Assembly: GCA_012845835.1 (NCBI GenBank)
Contig: JABAKD010000007.1
Coordinates: 9,273,223 to 9,337,222, forward strand
Direction of reading: 5' to 3'
Length of the DNA stretch: 64,000 nt
Source of the DNA: Undaria pinnatifida
Lineage: Eukaryota > Sar > Phaeophyceae > Laminariales > Alariaceae
A program made the position numbers and the translations under genes. This document shows positions 50,391 to 60,026 of this stretch, one piece after another; position 1 is the stretch's first letter, and each line of letters starts with the position of its first letter. The notes under the pieces are model-generated. The model was not told where the DNA came from. It saw only the letters and a program-made list of their open reading frames with translations, and made no database searches.

Positions 50391-50625
50391 TGTAGAGAAG
50401 AGTGAGATGTTCTTAGAGTCCATGCCTGGAAGCCCTGACCGCCTCGCGGTCTGACGAGTGTTCTTATCTTCGTTGTATTACAGGACAGAGAGGAGAAAAG
50501 GAGCAGAGAGCGGAGTGCTAGAGCTCTCCTCTCATGAGAGAAATTGCATAAAAACGCCTATGAATGTATACCCAACCCCCTCAACAAGATTTGTAACCGT
50601 CGTGCTGTGAGGATCCACACTAACA
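50391..50625 (-). repeat. Copia 3' LTR
   Basis: Plus-strand sense tgtagagaagag ... actaaca (235 bp). Shares gccctgac.gcctcgcggtctga.gagtgttcttatcttcg and gagaaattgcataa.aacgcctatga with the 5' LTR. The TG...CA ends suit LTRs. The first 30 bp diverge more than the rest. Confidence 0.88.
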
Positions 50626-50939
50626 CCCTCCTGGCTCTTCACAGCAGTGACGAGACCGAACGGGCATCCAAAACAAAACGATAGGACCAACGAACACCTA
50701 ACGACAGTCCCGCAGGAGGAAGCCCGGCCACCGGGTCAAAACCCCCTGTATATCATGTACCATCCAAACCATTGTGATTGTAACAATGGCCGCATTCAGA
50801 CGATGATCACGGCCAGAAACTAAGCTACCAAGTAGCGCCCTACTCACCCATGCCTCTCAAAGTAGCGTGGGGTGGCGGCCTGACAAATTATTCCTCGCGT
50901 GACTCAAACATGGTACGAATAATTCTCACACCCCTTACT

Positions 50940-51213
50940 CATCACCCAACGGTAGGTTCAACAAAAACCTACGGTGAGATTTAAAAGGGGTTGCAGCAAG
51001 GGATTTCGTCAAAATATCCGCGTGCTGCTCTTCCGAAGCTACGAATTGAATATCAATTTTCTTTGCACAAAGCAGCGTTCGGACGAAATGGAACCGCACA
51101 TCTATGTGCTTGCTCCGCGCAGAACTAAGAGGGTTTTCAGCCAGAACTAAGAGGGTTCTCAGCCAGTGCTATGGCTCCCTGATTATCTTCAAAAACTCGG
51201 ACACACAATTCAG
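50940..51213 (-). pseudogene. Copia pol C-terminal end
   Basis: Minus strand continues RNase H with RVFEDNQGAIALAEN, then SARSKHIDVRFHFVRTLL, IDIQFVASEEQHADILTKS and ends near LPLGDE. These are the D-N-x-x-A, SKHIDVRxHFxR and ADxLTKxL boxes of Copia RNase H. A 22-bp tandem duplication (agagggttttcagccagaacta, 51128-51175) inserts codons and breaks the frame after LAEN. Confidence 0.72.
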
Positions 51214-51588
51214 TTAGCTCTGGACAAAAGATAATACTGCCCCCGTAAACAGAGCCTCCTTCACCCCCTCACCTAGGGCTACGTACTCTGCTTCTGCTGT
51301 AGACAACGTAACGCACCTATGCGTGCTACTTGCCCAACTGACGGCACCACCCCCCAAGGTAATTACCGTCCCCGACACCGAGCACCTGTCACTCGACTTA
51401 TCAGTGTAGACAGCATCGCTATATGCAGTCAGATCCAATCCCGAACGCCTTACAAAAGTCAAACCCATACCCCTTGTCCCGTGGAGGTACGCCATGATCT
51501 TCAGAACTGCTTCCAAGTGCCTGTCGGTGGGGTTGTGAGAATGGCGTGCCACAGCACGCACCGCGTTGGAGATGTCTGGCCGCGTCAT
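51214..51588 (-). CDS. Copia RNase H (partial frame)
   Basis: 125 codons: TRPDISNAVRAVARHSHNPT, LKIMAYLHGTRGMGL, LTAYSDAVYTDKSSDRCSVS (Y-S-D-A, catalytic Asp), GAVSWASSTHRCVTLSTAEA (L-S-T-A-E-A-E-Y, catalytic Glu). Intact motifs; the frame is lost upstream and downstream. Confidence 0.85.
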   Translation of the reverse strand: MTRPDISNAVRAVARHSHNPTDRHLEAVLKIMAYLHGTRGMGLTFVRRSGLDLTAYSDAVYTDKSSDRCSVSGTVITLGGGAVSWASSTHRCVTLSTAEAEYVALGEGVKEALFTGAVLSFVQS

Positions 51589-51722
51589 GGTCGACAGTCA
51601 CATCAGACTGCCCACAGCCTCCCTGTACGGCCAGTCTTCCTTTGGTTCGCCCTCCTCTCTTGGACCTAGTTCAACGCCAGGGGTCGCGGGGATGTCAGAG
51701 GACGAGTTCACACCAAAACGAT

Positions 51723-52016
51723 TCAGCATGCTTTCAACGCAAAACGACTCAGCATGCGTTCAACGAAAGCATTCTGCGTGATCTCCAACGTGCCCAATTC
51801 CCAGTTACGCTTGAAAGCACAACCAGTACACCACGTTAACTCACCTAGGTTATTCGTGGGAAAATTAGAATTTAATGCAGCATGGAAGTCTTTGCATGCC
51901 TCGTCCGATCCTGCAATCACAATATCATCTACATGAACGGATATAATCAGTTCTACCTTGCCATCCACAACTATGCGAAAAACACAAGGATCGGTCCTAC
52001 TCTTCTGGAAAACCAC
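51723..52016 (-). CDS. Copia reverse transcriptase, C-terminal half
   Basis: MVFQKSRTDPCVF, then ELIISVHVDDIVIAGSDEA (V-D-D catalytic pair), FPTNNLGELTWCTGCAFKRN and LGTLEITQNAF. The N-terminal RT region, about 110-130 residues in normal Copia elements (AKARLVAxG, DVxxAFL), is missing between this frame and the linker, so the enzyme cannot be active. Confidence 0.85.
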   Translation of the reverse strand: MVFQKSRTDPCVFRIVVDGKVELIISVHVDDIVIAGSDEACKDFHAALNSNFPTNNLGELTWCTGCAFKRNWELGTLEITQNAFVERMLSRFALKAC

Positions 52017-52689
52017 TCGGCATGCACGCGTTTGACTTCCCTGTATTTTCTTCCGCAGCAGGTCCTCCGGCCATCACGGCCATTGCATCCTCCGTCGTCC
52101 AGGATGTATTTGCCAGTATAATCCCATTATCCGTCCACTTTTGCACTGCCGCAGACATCGCGTTCTCGATCACACGCTGACGTTGAGCAGATTCATCCTG
52201 CAGGCGTTGGCTCTGACCCCGCGTCAGGCCCATTACTGTCGGGGGTAGTTGTCCCCAGCTACTGAGCTCGTGAGCTGTCCTGCCCGACAGGACCGCGGGG
52301 GGACCTTCGCCATTCCCTTGGTATGTGCCGGAGGCTGCTGATGCGTCAGAGCCGCTTTTGGCCCTCCCTGCCGGGACCGAGGAGGCGTCCACCGCGCCCC
52401 CTTGAGACGAATTCATCGTCTCGACTGTTTCGGCCCTTCCTGCCGGGACCGAGGAGGCGCCTACCGCGCCCCCTTGAGACGAGTTCATCGTCTCGGCTGT
52501 TCCGTCGCCAGCATCGCCGGCGACAGGTGCCTCCTGTGAGCGCTCCTGCAAGCACGCGTGCAAGTCACCAGCATCGCCGGCAGCAGGTGTTTCCTGTGAG
52601 CGCTCCCGCAAGAACGCGTGCAGATTGAACCCCCACGTCACGTCGAGGTCGGTCAGGCGAGCCAGACCTTTGTCCTGCTTGTGCATCAC
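51997..52689 (-). CDS. Copia integrase-RT linker with internal peptide repeats
   Basis: 230-codon frame starting LARLTDLDVTWGFNLHAFL. Two tandem peptide repeats are visible: HAFLRERSQETPAAGDAGD / HACLQERSQEAPVAGDAGD, and ETMNSSQGGAV.ASSVPAGRA twice. The end has AAVQKWTDNGIILANTSWTT, then meets the RT deletion. The linker is normally variable in Copia elements. Confidence 0.7.
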   Translation of the reverse strand: MMHKQDKGLARLTDLDVTWGFNLHAFLRERSQETPAAGDAGDLHACLQERSQEAPVAGDAGDGTAETMNSSQGGAVGASSVPAGRAETVETMNSSQGGAVDASSVPAGRAKSGSDASAASGTYQGNGEGPPAVLSGRTAHELSSWGQLPPTVMGLTRGQSQRLQDESAQRQRVIENAMSAAVQKWTDNGIILANTSWTTEDAMAVMAGGPAAEENTGKSNACMPSGFPEE

Positions 52690-53128
52690 CCCCCCCCCCC
52701 ACCTCCATCTGACGTGCTCTCGTCGTTGGCCTCGGACCTCCCCTCTTCGTGGGACAGGGAGTTATGCATCGGGGCAGGTACAGGTTGTGAAGGCGACACG
52801 CGTTGCCAGGTGACATGGCGCGTGATACGCAGAGTACGGTGTTTGGTCAGCACTCGTACGGCGTCCCGGGGGTGGATAGACGCAGGGCCCAGGTAAAAAC
52901 ACTCCTGTGCTTTCGGCTGAGACTTGGTTTTCCTCTTCACCTTGCAGTAGCCAGGCTTAAGGGAAGGTAGAAGCACTACCGGGGGGGGTTTATCGTACCA
53001 CATGTCGTACGGCGACTTGTTTGCGGGGTTAGCGGACGTTGCCGTGCGGTTATGAGAATCGCACGCCCAGTGCGACGCTTCAGCCCACACCGATTCAGTT
53101 GCCGGCAATTGCGCACCGGGAAAAAACT
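52609..53128 (-). repeat. Inverted duplication inside Copia, arm 1
   Basis: About 520 bp whose reverse complement lies at 54150-54668. Encodes the integrase C-terminal region (PATESVWAEASHWACDSHNR, SPYDMWYDKPPPVVLLP, YLGPASIHPRDAVRVLTKHR). A few percent divergence. Confidence 0.95.
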
Positions 53129-53312
53129 CACGAGCTTGGATTCGACCCGCCATTGCGGCCGTCTCAATCAAACCTAGCGCGCCCTTGGCTACCCCATTAT
53201 AGTGGGGACTGTCGGCCGTGGTGAATTCTTGCATAATGCATAGCGATTTACATAGGTCGCTAAACTTCCCCCCGCAAAATTCACCGCGCCCATCGGACCG
53301 GACGGTCACCAT
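52686..53312 (-). CDS. Copia integrase, C-terminal part
   Basis: MVTVRSDGRGEFCGGKFSDL carries the second catalytic Asp. EFTTADSPHYNGVAKGALGL should contain the catalytic Glu as NGVAE; here the codon is AAG (Lys). Then WAEASHWACDSHNR, SPYDMWY and the Copia FLGPA-type box YLGPASIHPRD. A poly-Gly tract (G-run at 52689-52700) ends the frame. Confidence 0.85.
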   Translation of the reverse strand: MVTVRSDGRGEFCGGKFSDLCKSLCIMQEFTTADSPHYNGVAKGALGLIETAAMAGRIQAREFFPGAQLPATESVWAEASHWACDSHNRTATSANPANKSPYDMWYDKPPPVVLLPSLKPGYCKVKRKTKSQPKAQECFYLGPASIHPRDAVRVLTKHRTLRITRHVTWQRVSPSQPVPAPMHNSLSHEEGRSEANDESTSDGGGGGG

Positions 53313-54225
53313 CTGTGACGGGACACATCTGCAAGATGTCCGAGAGGAACTGCTTGATCGTTCCCGCGGCGTCCGATTTGTAGCGCATAAAGTACACCCA
53401 CATATACCGTGAAAAATCGCCGCGCACGATGAAAGTATAACGCTTTCCCCCGTCAGACTCTACCACCTTAGGCCCACTCAAATCCACAAAAACCCTCCCG
53501 AGATTCTTATTTGCTCGAGTGTGTGTGAACTGCTTGATACCCCGACGAAGACCCTTCGCCATGGAGCACCCTTTGCACTCCAGCAGCTTTCCCTTGAGGA
53601 CGACCCTTTGCTGCTCCGCGGCCTTGCGGAGCAGTACCTTGTGGGAGTGTCCGGCCGCGCAGTGGTAGTCGTTTATGTTAACAACGCGCTTGTTTGGCAG
53701 TTTTCCCGGGGCGAGCACAGCACAGGCATCTCCCCTAGTGCTGCAGTCGACCCGGTAGCCGTGCAGGCTGTGCAGGTTCCCGGTCAACGGAAACACGATC
53801 GAACGCTCAGACTTGAGCTTGACTACAATCCCTGCGGGACGTCCTTCAAAAGTGTGACCGTGCTTCACGAGAGTAGGTAGGGAAAATAGATTGTATCGGA
53901 GGTCTGGCATGTGCGCATCATTAGTCAGCGTTACTCGTACACGACCGTTCCCGGATCGAAGGACAAATTTATTATCGCCGTATCCTCCGATCGTGCGGGT
54001 TGAGCCGTCAGCAATGCGCAGTTTCAAATTGCACTCTTTATAGTTGATCATGCCATCTGCGGAAGGCGTCATATGAGTAGACGCTCCACTATCGCAAAGC
54101 CAGGCCTCATCCCCTACTTGCTCAGCCGACTCTCGTGGAGCACGGTCACACTTTTTCCAGGCGCGCAATTGCCGGCAACTGAATCGGTGTGGGCTGAAGC
54201 GTCGCACTGGGCGTGCGATGCTCAT
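53281..54225 (-). CDS. Copia protease and integrase N-terminal part
   Basis: Open for 314 codons. Protease site WLCDSGASTHMTP (D-S-G-A); body LRIADGSTRTIGGYGD, PDLRYNLFSLPTLVKHGHTF; gag-pre-integrase zinc site HCAAGHSHKVLL ... LLECKGCSMAKG (H-x4-H ... C-x2-C). Integrase core start GRVFVDLSGPKVVESDGGKR (first catalytic Asp) and RGDFSRYMWVYFMRYKSDAA. The first 40 residues come from the inverted arm and are not original. Confidence 0.88.
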   Translation of the reverse strand: MSIARPVRRFSPHRFSCRQLRAWKKCDRAPRESAEQVGDEAWLCDSGASTHMTPSADGMINYKECNLKLRIADGSTRTIGGYGDNKFVLRSGNGRVRVTLTNDAHMPDLRYNLFSLPTLVKHGHTFEGRPAGIVVKLKSERSIVFPLTGNLHSLHGYRVDCSTRGDACAVLAPGKLPNKRVVNINDYHCAAGHSHKVLLRKAAEQQRVVLKGKLLECKGCSMAKGLRRGIKQFTHTRANKNLGRVFVDLSGPKVVESDGGKRYTFIVRGDFSRYMWVYFMRYKSDAAGTIKQFLSDILQMCPVTDGDRPVRWAR

Positions 54226-54668
54226 AACCGCACGACAACGTCCGCTAACCCCGCAAACAAGTCGCCGTACGACATGTGGTACGATAACCCCCCCCCGGTA
54301 GTGCTTCTACCTTTCCTCAAGCCTGGCTACTGCAAGGTGAAGAGGAAAACCAAGTCTCAGCCGAAAGCACAGGAGTGTTTTTACCTGGGCCCTGCGTCTA
54401 TCCACCCCCGGGACGCCGTACGAGTGCTGACCAAACACCGTACTCTGCGTATCACGCGCCATGTCATCTGGCAACGCGTGTCGCCTTCACAACCTGTACC
54501 TGCCCCGATGCATGACTCCCTGTCCCACGAAGAGGGGAGGTCCGAGGCCAACGACAAGAGCACGTCAGATGGAGGTGGGGGGGGGGGTGATGCACGAGCT
54601 GGACGAAGGTCTGGCTCGCCTGACCGACCTCGACGTGACGTGGGGGTTTAATCTGCACGCGTTCTTGT
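54150..54668 (+). repeat. Inverted duplication inside Copia, arm 2
   Basis: Plus-strand copy of the integrase C-terminal region: PATESVWAEASHWACDAHNR, SPYDMWYDNPPPVVLLPFLK, YLGPASIHPRDAVRVLTKHR. It sits where the rest of gag should be and is in the wrong orientation, so gag and pol are disconnected. Spacer between arms is 1021 bp. Confidence 0.95.
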
Positions 54669-55396
54669 GGCTCTTGCTCTTCAAGGCCGTCGATAGGAAA
54701 TTCCAAGGGAGTGGATGTACGTGTACACGTTCGCGGTTGTACCCCTTTACGACTAGTACCGACGTTTCGGTGTCTAATTCCCCTACTGGAACGTACTGGG
54801 GTGGATCCGACACAAACGCAGATAGGAAACCTACTCCTTTCCCGTAGTACCTGGCGTTCCTGGTCCAGGCAGTAAATTTGGGCTTCCCCCCACTAAATTG
54901 TGGGACAGCGATGTGTTTGAGAGCAAGGTAGAGGAATATCATATCCTACTCCCAACTCACCGCTGGGGTATGACCCCCATTCTACAGCCAACCTTGGCTG
55001 GTCTGGCTGACCCCTTGCTGGGCCAACCTCGACAGGAACAGCGGCTTCCCTGCGTCCCGTCACTCCAACACTACGCGAGGCATCCTCACGAAAAGTCGTC
55101 TCTCTTGCTGCTGTTGTATATCCTCGCTCTCCGCCTCCAGCAGTAGCAGCACCAGCAGCACAAATTTGTCGTACCGCAGCAGTGGGTTCAGCCCCTTGTT
55201 GGCTACCCCTTTCAGAAGCGCTGTCCTCAGCGCCGTTCCCCCTCACAGCAGTAGGTTCAGCCCCTCTCGGGCTGGCCCTTACAGCAGCGCTGCCCTCAGC
55301 GCTGCTGGACTCCGACGGGTCGTTGTTCTTCATGAGCTCGGCCATCGTCTCCCTCATATCACGCATCATCGATGCTTGTCTCTCCTTTATCACCAA
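54669..55396 (-). pseudogene. Copia gag remnant
   Basis: Two overlapping minus-strand frames. 54893-55396 holds a coiled start ERQASMMRDMRETMAELMKN and an Ala/Glu-rich tract with GAEPTAAVR repeats. 54669-54942 has VPQFSGGKPKFTAWTRNARY, then GFLSAFVSDPPQYVPVG, a Copia gag start (PxFSG...F..W). The remainder is replaced by the inverted arm. Confidence 0.7.
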
Positions 55397-55461
55397 CTGA
55401 AGCTCACTCCTCAGCTACTGAATCTCATCCGAGGAGTCTCTTTCCTGTGCAGACATCCTTG

Positions 55462-55480
55462 GCTCCTGGTACCAGAACTT
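55462..55480 (-). other. Copia primer-binding site
   Basis: Minus strand ttctggtaccaggagcc, a few bases inside the 5' LTR end (...ttgaca). Copia elements usually have TGGTATCAGAGC-type sites copied from half of initiator tRNA; this is a variant. Confidence 0.6.
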
Positions 55481-55484
55481 CTAC

Positions 55485-55716
55485 TGTCAAGCCACTAGTG
55501 TGTTGGTAGAGTCCAAGCCTGGATGCCCTGACTGCCTCGCGGTCTGATGAGTGTTCTTATCTTCGTTGTATTACAGAGCAGAGAGGAGAGAAGGAGCAGA
55601 AAGCAGAGTGCTGGAGCTCTTCTCTCATAAGAGAAATTGCATAAGAACGCCTATGAAGGTGTACGCAACCCTCTACAAGATTTGTAACCGTCATGCTGTG
55701 ATGATCCAAACTGACA
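55485..55716 (-). repeat. Copia 5' LTR
   Basis: tgtcaagccact ... ccaaactgaca on the plus strand, 232 bp, with the perfect 5-bp terminal inverted repeat TGTCA/TGACA. Confidence 0.9.
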
Positions 55717-56455
55717 AGTGATGGAGGGGGGCACAAGCTGCTCCCTACCACGCTCGCCCACGAGCCATAATCCCCCGTACCTGCCCAAACCACAAATACA
55801 CTGTCCATCAACTGGCCACAATGTAGCAATTCTCACTATGGCGGATACCCCGCAATGTCCCGTTCGCTATAGGCAATAGACGTTCCACATATCATTCCTT
55901 GGCTACCGTACATCCCGTAATACCCAAGTACCACACTATATTCGTTGATATAAGCTACGTTTAACAGATCTCAAGAGACTGCTGTGATGATGGCGCCATG
56001 TCGTCGTTCCTGTCGACGGCCACGTTCTCATGCACAAATATCGAGCACACGGATTACGCTGCAGAATCTCTCGTTTAGGAAAACTACGAGGTGCCTGCTT
56101 GAATCTTTGCGCCGCCGAGCTAAAGCCGCTTGTTGGTGCTCGACAGAGCGCCGCCACCGGGCAAGCAGAGGACCTCCCAGGAAAGATCGGAATATATGGC
56201 GAGAGTAAAGAGGTCTTGCAAGGAGGCGCGTGTGAACCGCCGGCGCATGCTCACACTGAGTGACGAAGGCCGTATGCTTCAGCTCTTCGGTCAGAGCGAT
56301 AATTGCGAAAACATTTCAGCCATGCCATCGAGAGCGTACAGTGCTACATCTCCCCCGTCGAAGCTGACACACAGCTCAATATGATGAAAACGATGCTCAC
56401 TCGAATGGGCAAGACGTGTCACGTATAAGCGATCCAGAGTCCGATTGATCGTGGG

Positions 56456-57065
56456 ATGGATGAGGGCGACGTCGCGGTTGAGTGCATCAGTGCTAGATTG
56501 ATGAAGGTTCGCATCCAACTCAGAGGGGAATCTAACGGTGTGTCTTTCATTGTAGGCTATGCTCCCACTCTCGACAAGAGCACCAGCGAAAAGGATTACT
56601 TTTGGAGTTCACTTGACGAGGTGGTCAAGGGGGTACCCAGTAGGGACCACCTCCTTGTCCTCATGGACGCAAATGCTCGTACAGGCTTGAGAGGGATCGG
56701 GTGGACCGAAAGCAAAGTATTGGGTGCATACAGTCGTGACGAGCTGAACGACAACGGAGAGCGACTATTGACTTACGCAACTGATAACAAACTCGCCCTC
56801 CTCAACACGTACTATGCTACACCTGCTCGTGGTATATAGTACACGTTTCAGAGCCCTAACCGAGGAAAGGACCGGTACAGGCTTGCCTACATACTGACAC
56901 GGCAAGTGGATAGACGATTGGTACGTAATGTCACTGTGCGGACCCCACCCAGGGAGAATGCTGAGTCGGAACACAACCTCGTAATCGGAAATATTCGCCT
57001 TTTGGGCCGCATCGCACCAAATCGTCCAAAGAGAGTTATCAAAACCAGCGAGCTCCTGATCTACC
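56456..57065 (+). pseudogene. LINE apurinic-type endonuclease domain
   Basis: SFIVGYAPTLDKSTSEKDYF, LVLMDANARTGLRGIGW (D-x-N catalytic), DNGERLLTYATDNKLALLNT, then after a stop at 56838 FQSPNRGKDRYRLAYILTRQ and AESEHNLVIGNIRL (S-D/E-H). The usual catalytic S-D-H is S-E-H here, a change that should weaken nicking. Confidence 0.75.
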
Positions 57066-57072
57066 AAGGTTA

Positions 57073-57790
57073 ATGGCGGACCCGCATCTCCGGATGAATT
57101 TGCAAAACGCGATAGCAGCCAAGCTTGCCTCTCCGACACCCGGTTATAATGCCGGAAGCGTTGATGACATAGCGTCATTACTGACTGAGACGCTACTGTC
57201 AAATGCTGCCGACATAGCGCCCCCTATTCGGCGCAAACAAGTACCGAGGGGCTGGTGTGCGGCCGAGGCGACGAAAGCGCAGTTGCACGCACGATGGGAG
57301 GATAGGGAAGACGCGAGGAAACGGGTTCGTTTTGCTCCAAACGATCGTGGTCTACGGCAAGCCTTGAAGGCGACCACCAAACAGCTGAAACGCACGCGGG
57401 CGGAAACTGTTCAGAGGTTCTTCGAAGATTACGTTAGCCAACTGGAAGGGCGCATCCGAGAAGGTGACCAATTTGGATTCTACAAACATCTCAAAGGGAT
57501 AGATGTAAAAGGGAAGAGGGCGCTTAACTCGCAGTACATCAAAGACGAGGAAGGTCGAATGCTGCGGGATAATGCCCTCGTCCGCGAACGGGGGGTGAGG
57601 TGGTTTCACAAACTGCTTAACACCAAGTCGCCGATCCTTGATCCGAGCATTGTGGACGAGCTTAAGCAGTGGCCCCCGTGCAGATCACTGGACGGTGTCC
57701 CGTCTAGGTACGAAGTAGAGGAGGCGATCCGTGCGTTGGCGAACAGAAAGGCGGTAGGGCCCGATGGTCTCCCGGCCGAGGTTTGGCCGA
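57073..57790 (+). CDS. LINE RT, N-terminal region
   Basis: 270-codon frame; about 240 codons are in the element's frame. It contains the basic helix [36 protein letters not shown], and [26 protein letters not shown], the universal LINE RT box (A...LK..KA.GPDGI..E). It shifts frame just after PAEV. Confidence 0.8.
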
Positions 57791-58530
57791 CGAAGGAGAA
57801 ACACCCTCGGAAAGTTTCACAATATCATCGTCGATGTGTGGAGGGGAGGTGGCGTACCGCAACAATGGAAATATGCAACGATTAAGGTGCTTCACAAGAA
57901 GAAAGATCGGACTGAGTGTGGCAATTATCGTGGCATCTCCCTCGTGGCTCACGCCGGCAAAGTACTCCTCAAAGTCACCGCGGGTCGTCTGAGTGACTAT
58001 TGCGAACGTGAGAACATTCTGCCGGAGGAACAGTGTGGGTTCAGACCCCAACGCTTGACGGTTGACATGATGCTCGTAGTGCGACGACTGCAGGATCTGG
58101 CGCGGGAGAAGGACACCCCCTTGTACTTGTGATTTATCGACCTCACCAAAGCATACGACTCCGTCGACCGAACCCTCTAATGGGATGTCCTTGCTCGTTT
58201 TATCGTGCCACCGAGAATGCTCGCCGTCATCCGCCAATTCCACGACGGCATGCAAGCATGCGTGCGGTTGGATGATGGAAAGTGCTCGGGTAAGTTCGAC
58301 GTGGGGCAAGGTCTCAGGCAAGGACGCGTGCTCGCGCCACTGCTGTTCAACATGTTTTTCACGGCGGTACTGCGTGTGGCCGAGAAACGCTTTCTCGCTG
58401 ATGCAGCCATCACGGGCAACATGGTGCAGCTCCGACGAAAGGAGGAAGGCGAGAAGAAGGGCACTTCACGCACAGGCAAAGTCGACGGGCGGAGGGGGAA
58501 GGAGGGGGATGAGGTGCAGATTGTAAGGTA
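57791..58530 (+). pseudogene. LINE RT, fingers and palm
   Basis: [40 protein letters not shown] and [20 protein letters not shown]. Then a stop at 58130 and FIDLTKAYDSVDRTL (catalytic Asp of box A), a second stop at 58178 and [20 protein letters not shown] (usual GLRQGC-x-LSP). Typical of RT boxes 1 to 4. Confidence 0.82.
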
Positions 58531-58815
58531 TGCTGTACGCGGACGATGCGGGCATCGTATCGCAATCATCAGAACGGCTAGAGAGGATGATGACGGTGAT
58601 CGTGACTGCGTGCTCGTCGTTCGGGCTTACGGTATCCGAGGAAAAAACGGGGATAATGTGCCTGGAAACCAAAGGCGGGGGGAAGGTGTCCTTCACAATC
58701 AATGCAGCCGGCCAGGTATACAAACAAAAATCGAGTTTGTGTACTTGGGCGGGGCTATCACCGCAGACAGAGACTTTAGCATTCAAATAACGCGGCGTCT
58801 TCAGAGGGCTTAGGC
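58530..58815 (+). pseudogene. LINE RT, YADD segment and thumb
   Basis: [20 protein letters not shown] (intact YADD), [20 protein letters not shown] and, in another frame, [20 protein letters not shown], the E-x-FxYLGxxIxxD box. Confidence 0.82.
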
Positions 58816-59103
58816 GTGCTTCCAGCGGTACAAGATGGAAATATGTGATCACCCGGGTGTGCGCTTACTGTTGAAGGTGCGGTTGCTGAAAGCTGAGGTG
58901 GTCGAGACACTTCTTTACGGTTGCATGACGTGGAGCCCGAAGAAGCCTGACTATGACAGGCTATGACAGGTTCACCACTCCATGCTCCTCCGATGCCTTG
59001 GATGTCGGAAACGGAAGCGCGACGACCACACCCTATCGTACGCTGACGCGCTTGCCAATACAGCTTCCGAGAGCATAGAGGCGATAGTGCGCAAACGAGG
59101 ATA

Positions 59104-59595
59104 TTGTTTGCGGGATTCGTAGCACGTATGGGGGAGGAGCGTCTGCCACAGAGGGTGGCGTTTGGGGAGCTTGTTGGGGGTAAGGGCTACTCAGGGGAGC
59201 AAGAAAAAGACTGGATGGCTCATCTGAAGGAGGATATGTCGGTCTTCGGAATGCAATTTGAAGGGTGGCGAAAGGCTGCTCAGAAGGCTGGCAGATGGTT
59301 TCGACGAGTAGAGGAGGGTGCCGAGTTGTTCATGCTGAATTGGCATGAAACGGAGAGACGCAAAGCTGCAGAGCGACACGCAAAGGCTGAGGCAGCGCCA
59401 TCCACCGTCGGCATCTCTAAGCGGCCGGAGGGAGGGGGAAGCGGGGGGGGGGGCGGGGGGGGGGCGGGGGGGGGGGGGATGGGGGGGGAATGGGGGGGGA
59501 ATGGGGGACGTTATGCCCAAGAGACTGAATGCAGTCTGGGTTTGACTATCATCGTCTTAAAAGTTATGGGCCTTCCAATGGCCGTCACAAGATAG
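59104..59595 (+). CDS. LINE C-terminal domain with poly-Gly tract
   Basis: MFAGFVARMGEERLPQRVAF, GELVGGKGYSGEQEKDWMAH, FGMQFEGWRKAAQKAGRWFR and RVEEGAELFMLNWHETERR. After this the G-run at 59440-59515 gives poly-Gly and the frame is probably meaningless. The W...A...G.W.R.VEE......W pattern pairs it with the LINE at 47.6 kb. Confidence 0.72.
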   Translation: MFAGFVARMGEERLPQRVAFGELVGGKGYSGEQEKDWMAHLKEDMSVFGMQFEGWRKAAQKAGRWFRRVEEGAELFMLNWHETERRKAAERHAKAEAAPSTVGISKRPEGGGSGGGGGGGAGGGGMGGEWGGNGGRYAQETECSLGLTIIVLKVMGLPMAVTR

Positions 59596-59699
59596 TGTAA
59601 TACTGCCCTAACTTCTTCGCTATGCTGCGTTCTCTCCCCAGTGCCATTTGATGATGCACTTGATACCCTCTATGAGCCCAATGCCGTCTTTAGTCAGTT

Positions 59700-59885
59700 C
59701 CTAGGGTCTGCTAGTATGAGATTTTTTTCTCGTTTCCTTTCTTTGCTTCCTCTTCTTGTTTTACCCTTTCTTGCTTTTCTTTTCTTTTCTTTTCTTTCCT
59801 TTCCTTTTTCGTTTTATTTTTTTGCTTTTTTCTCTTTTCTTTCCTTTCCTTTCTTTTCTTATTTGTTCTTTGTTTCTTCTGGTGG
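59700..59885. repeat. Polypyrimidine (TTTTC/TTTCC) tract
   Basis: ttcttttcttttctttcctttcc-type sequence in the likely 3' untranslated part of the LINE. Frames through it are rejected. Confidence 0.9.
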
Positions 59886-60026
59886 AGGCATGAATTGCGT
59901 CAGCTGTGATATATGCGTGTACCACCTTGGGTTGTTTGTGTTTTTCCCCAGGGTATTCCTCAGCTCCAGAGTGACTGGAGCCTGTCCTGCGACCACGGAC
60001 TTGATTATGCGAGTTAATGTGTGAAA

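Larger units (their letters stand above)
50391..55716 (-). mobile_element. Ty1/Copia LTR retrotransposon, defective, with inverted duplication
   Basis: Two 232-235 bp LTRs flank protease, integrase, a variable linker, part of RT and RNase H in Copia order (INT before RT) on the minus strand. The primer site next to the 5' LTR is (minus) ctggtaccaggagcc, close to the usual initiator-tRNA-type Copia site. A purine-rich ggaggg precedes the 3' LTR. Gag is interrupted by an inverted copy of pol, RT lacks its N-terminal half and integrase has lost its catalytic Glu. Flanking bases (gtggg left, agtga right) are not an obvious 5-bp target duplication. Confidence 0.92.

Noticed and set aside
59191-59520. 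Pro-rich minus-strand frame
   Set aside because: Antisense of the LINE C-terminal domain and its G-run.
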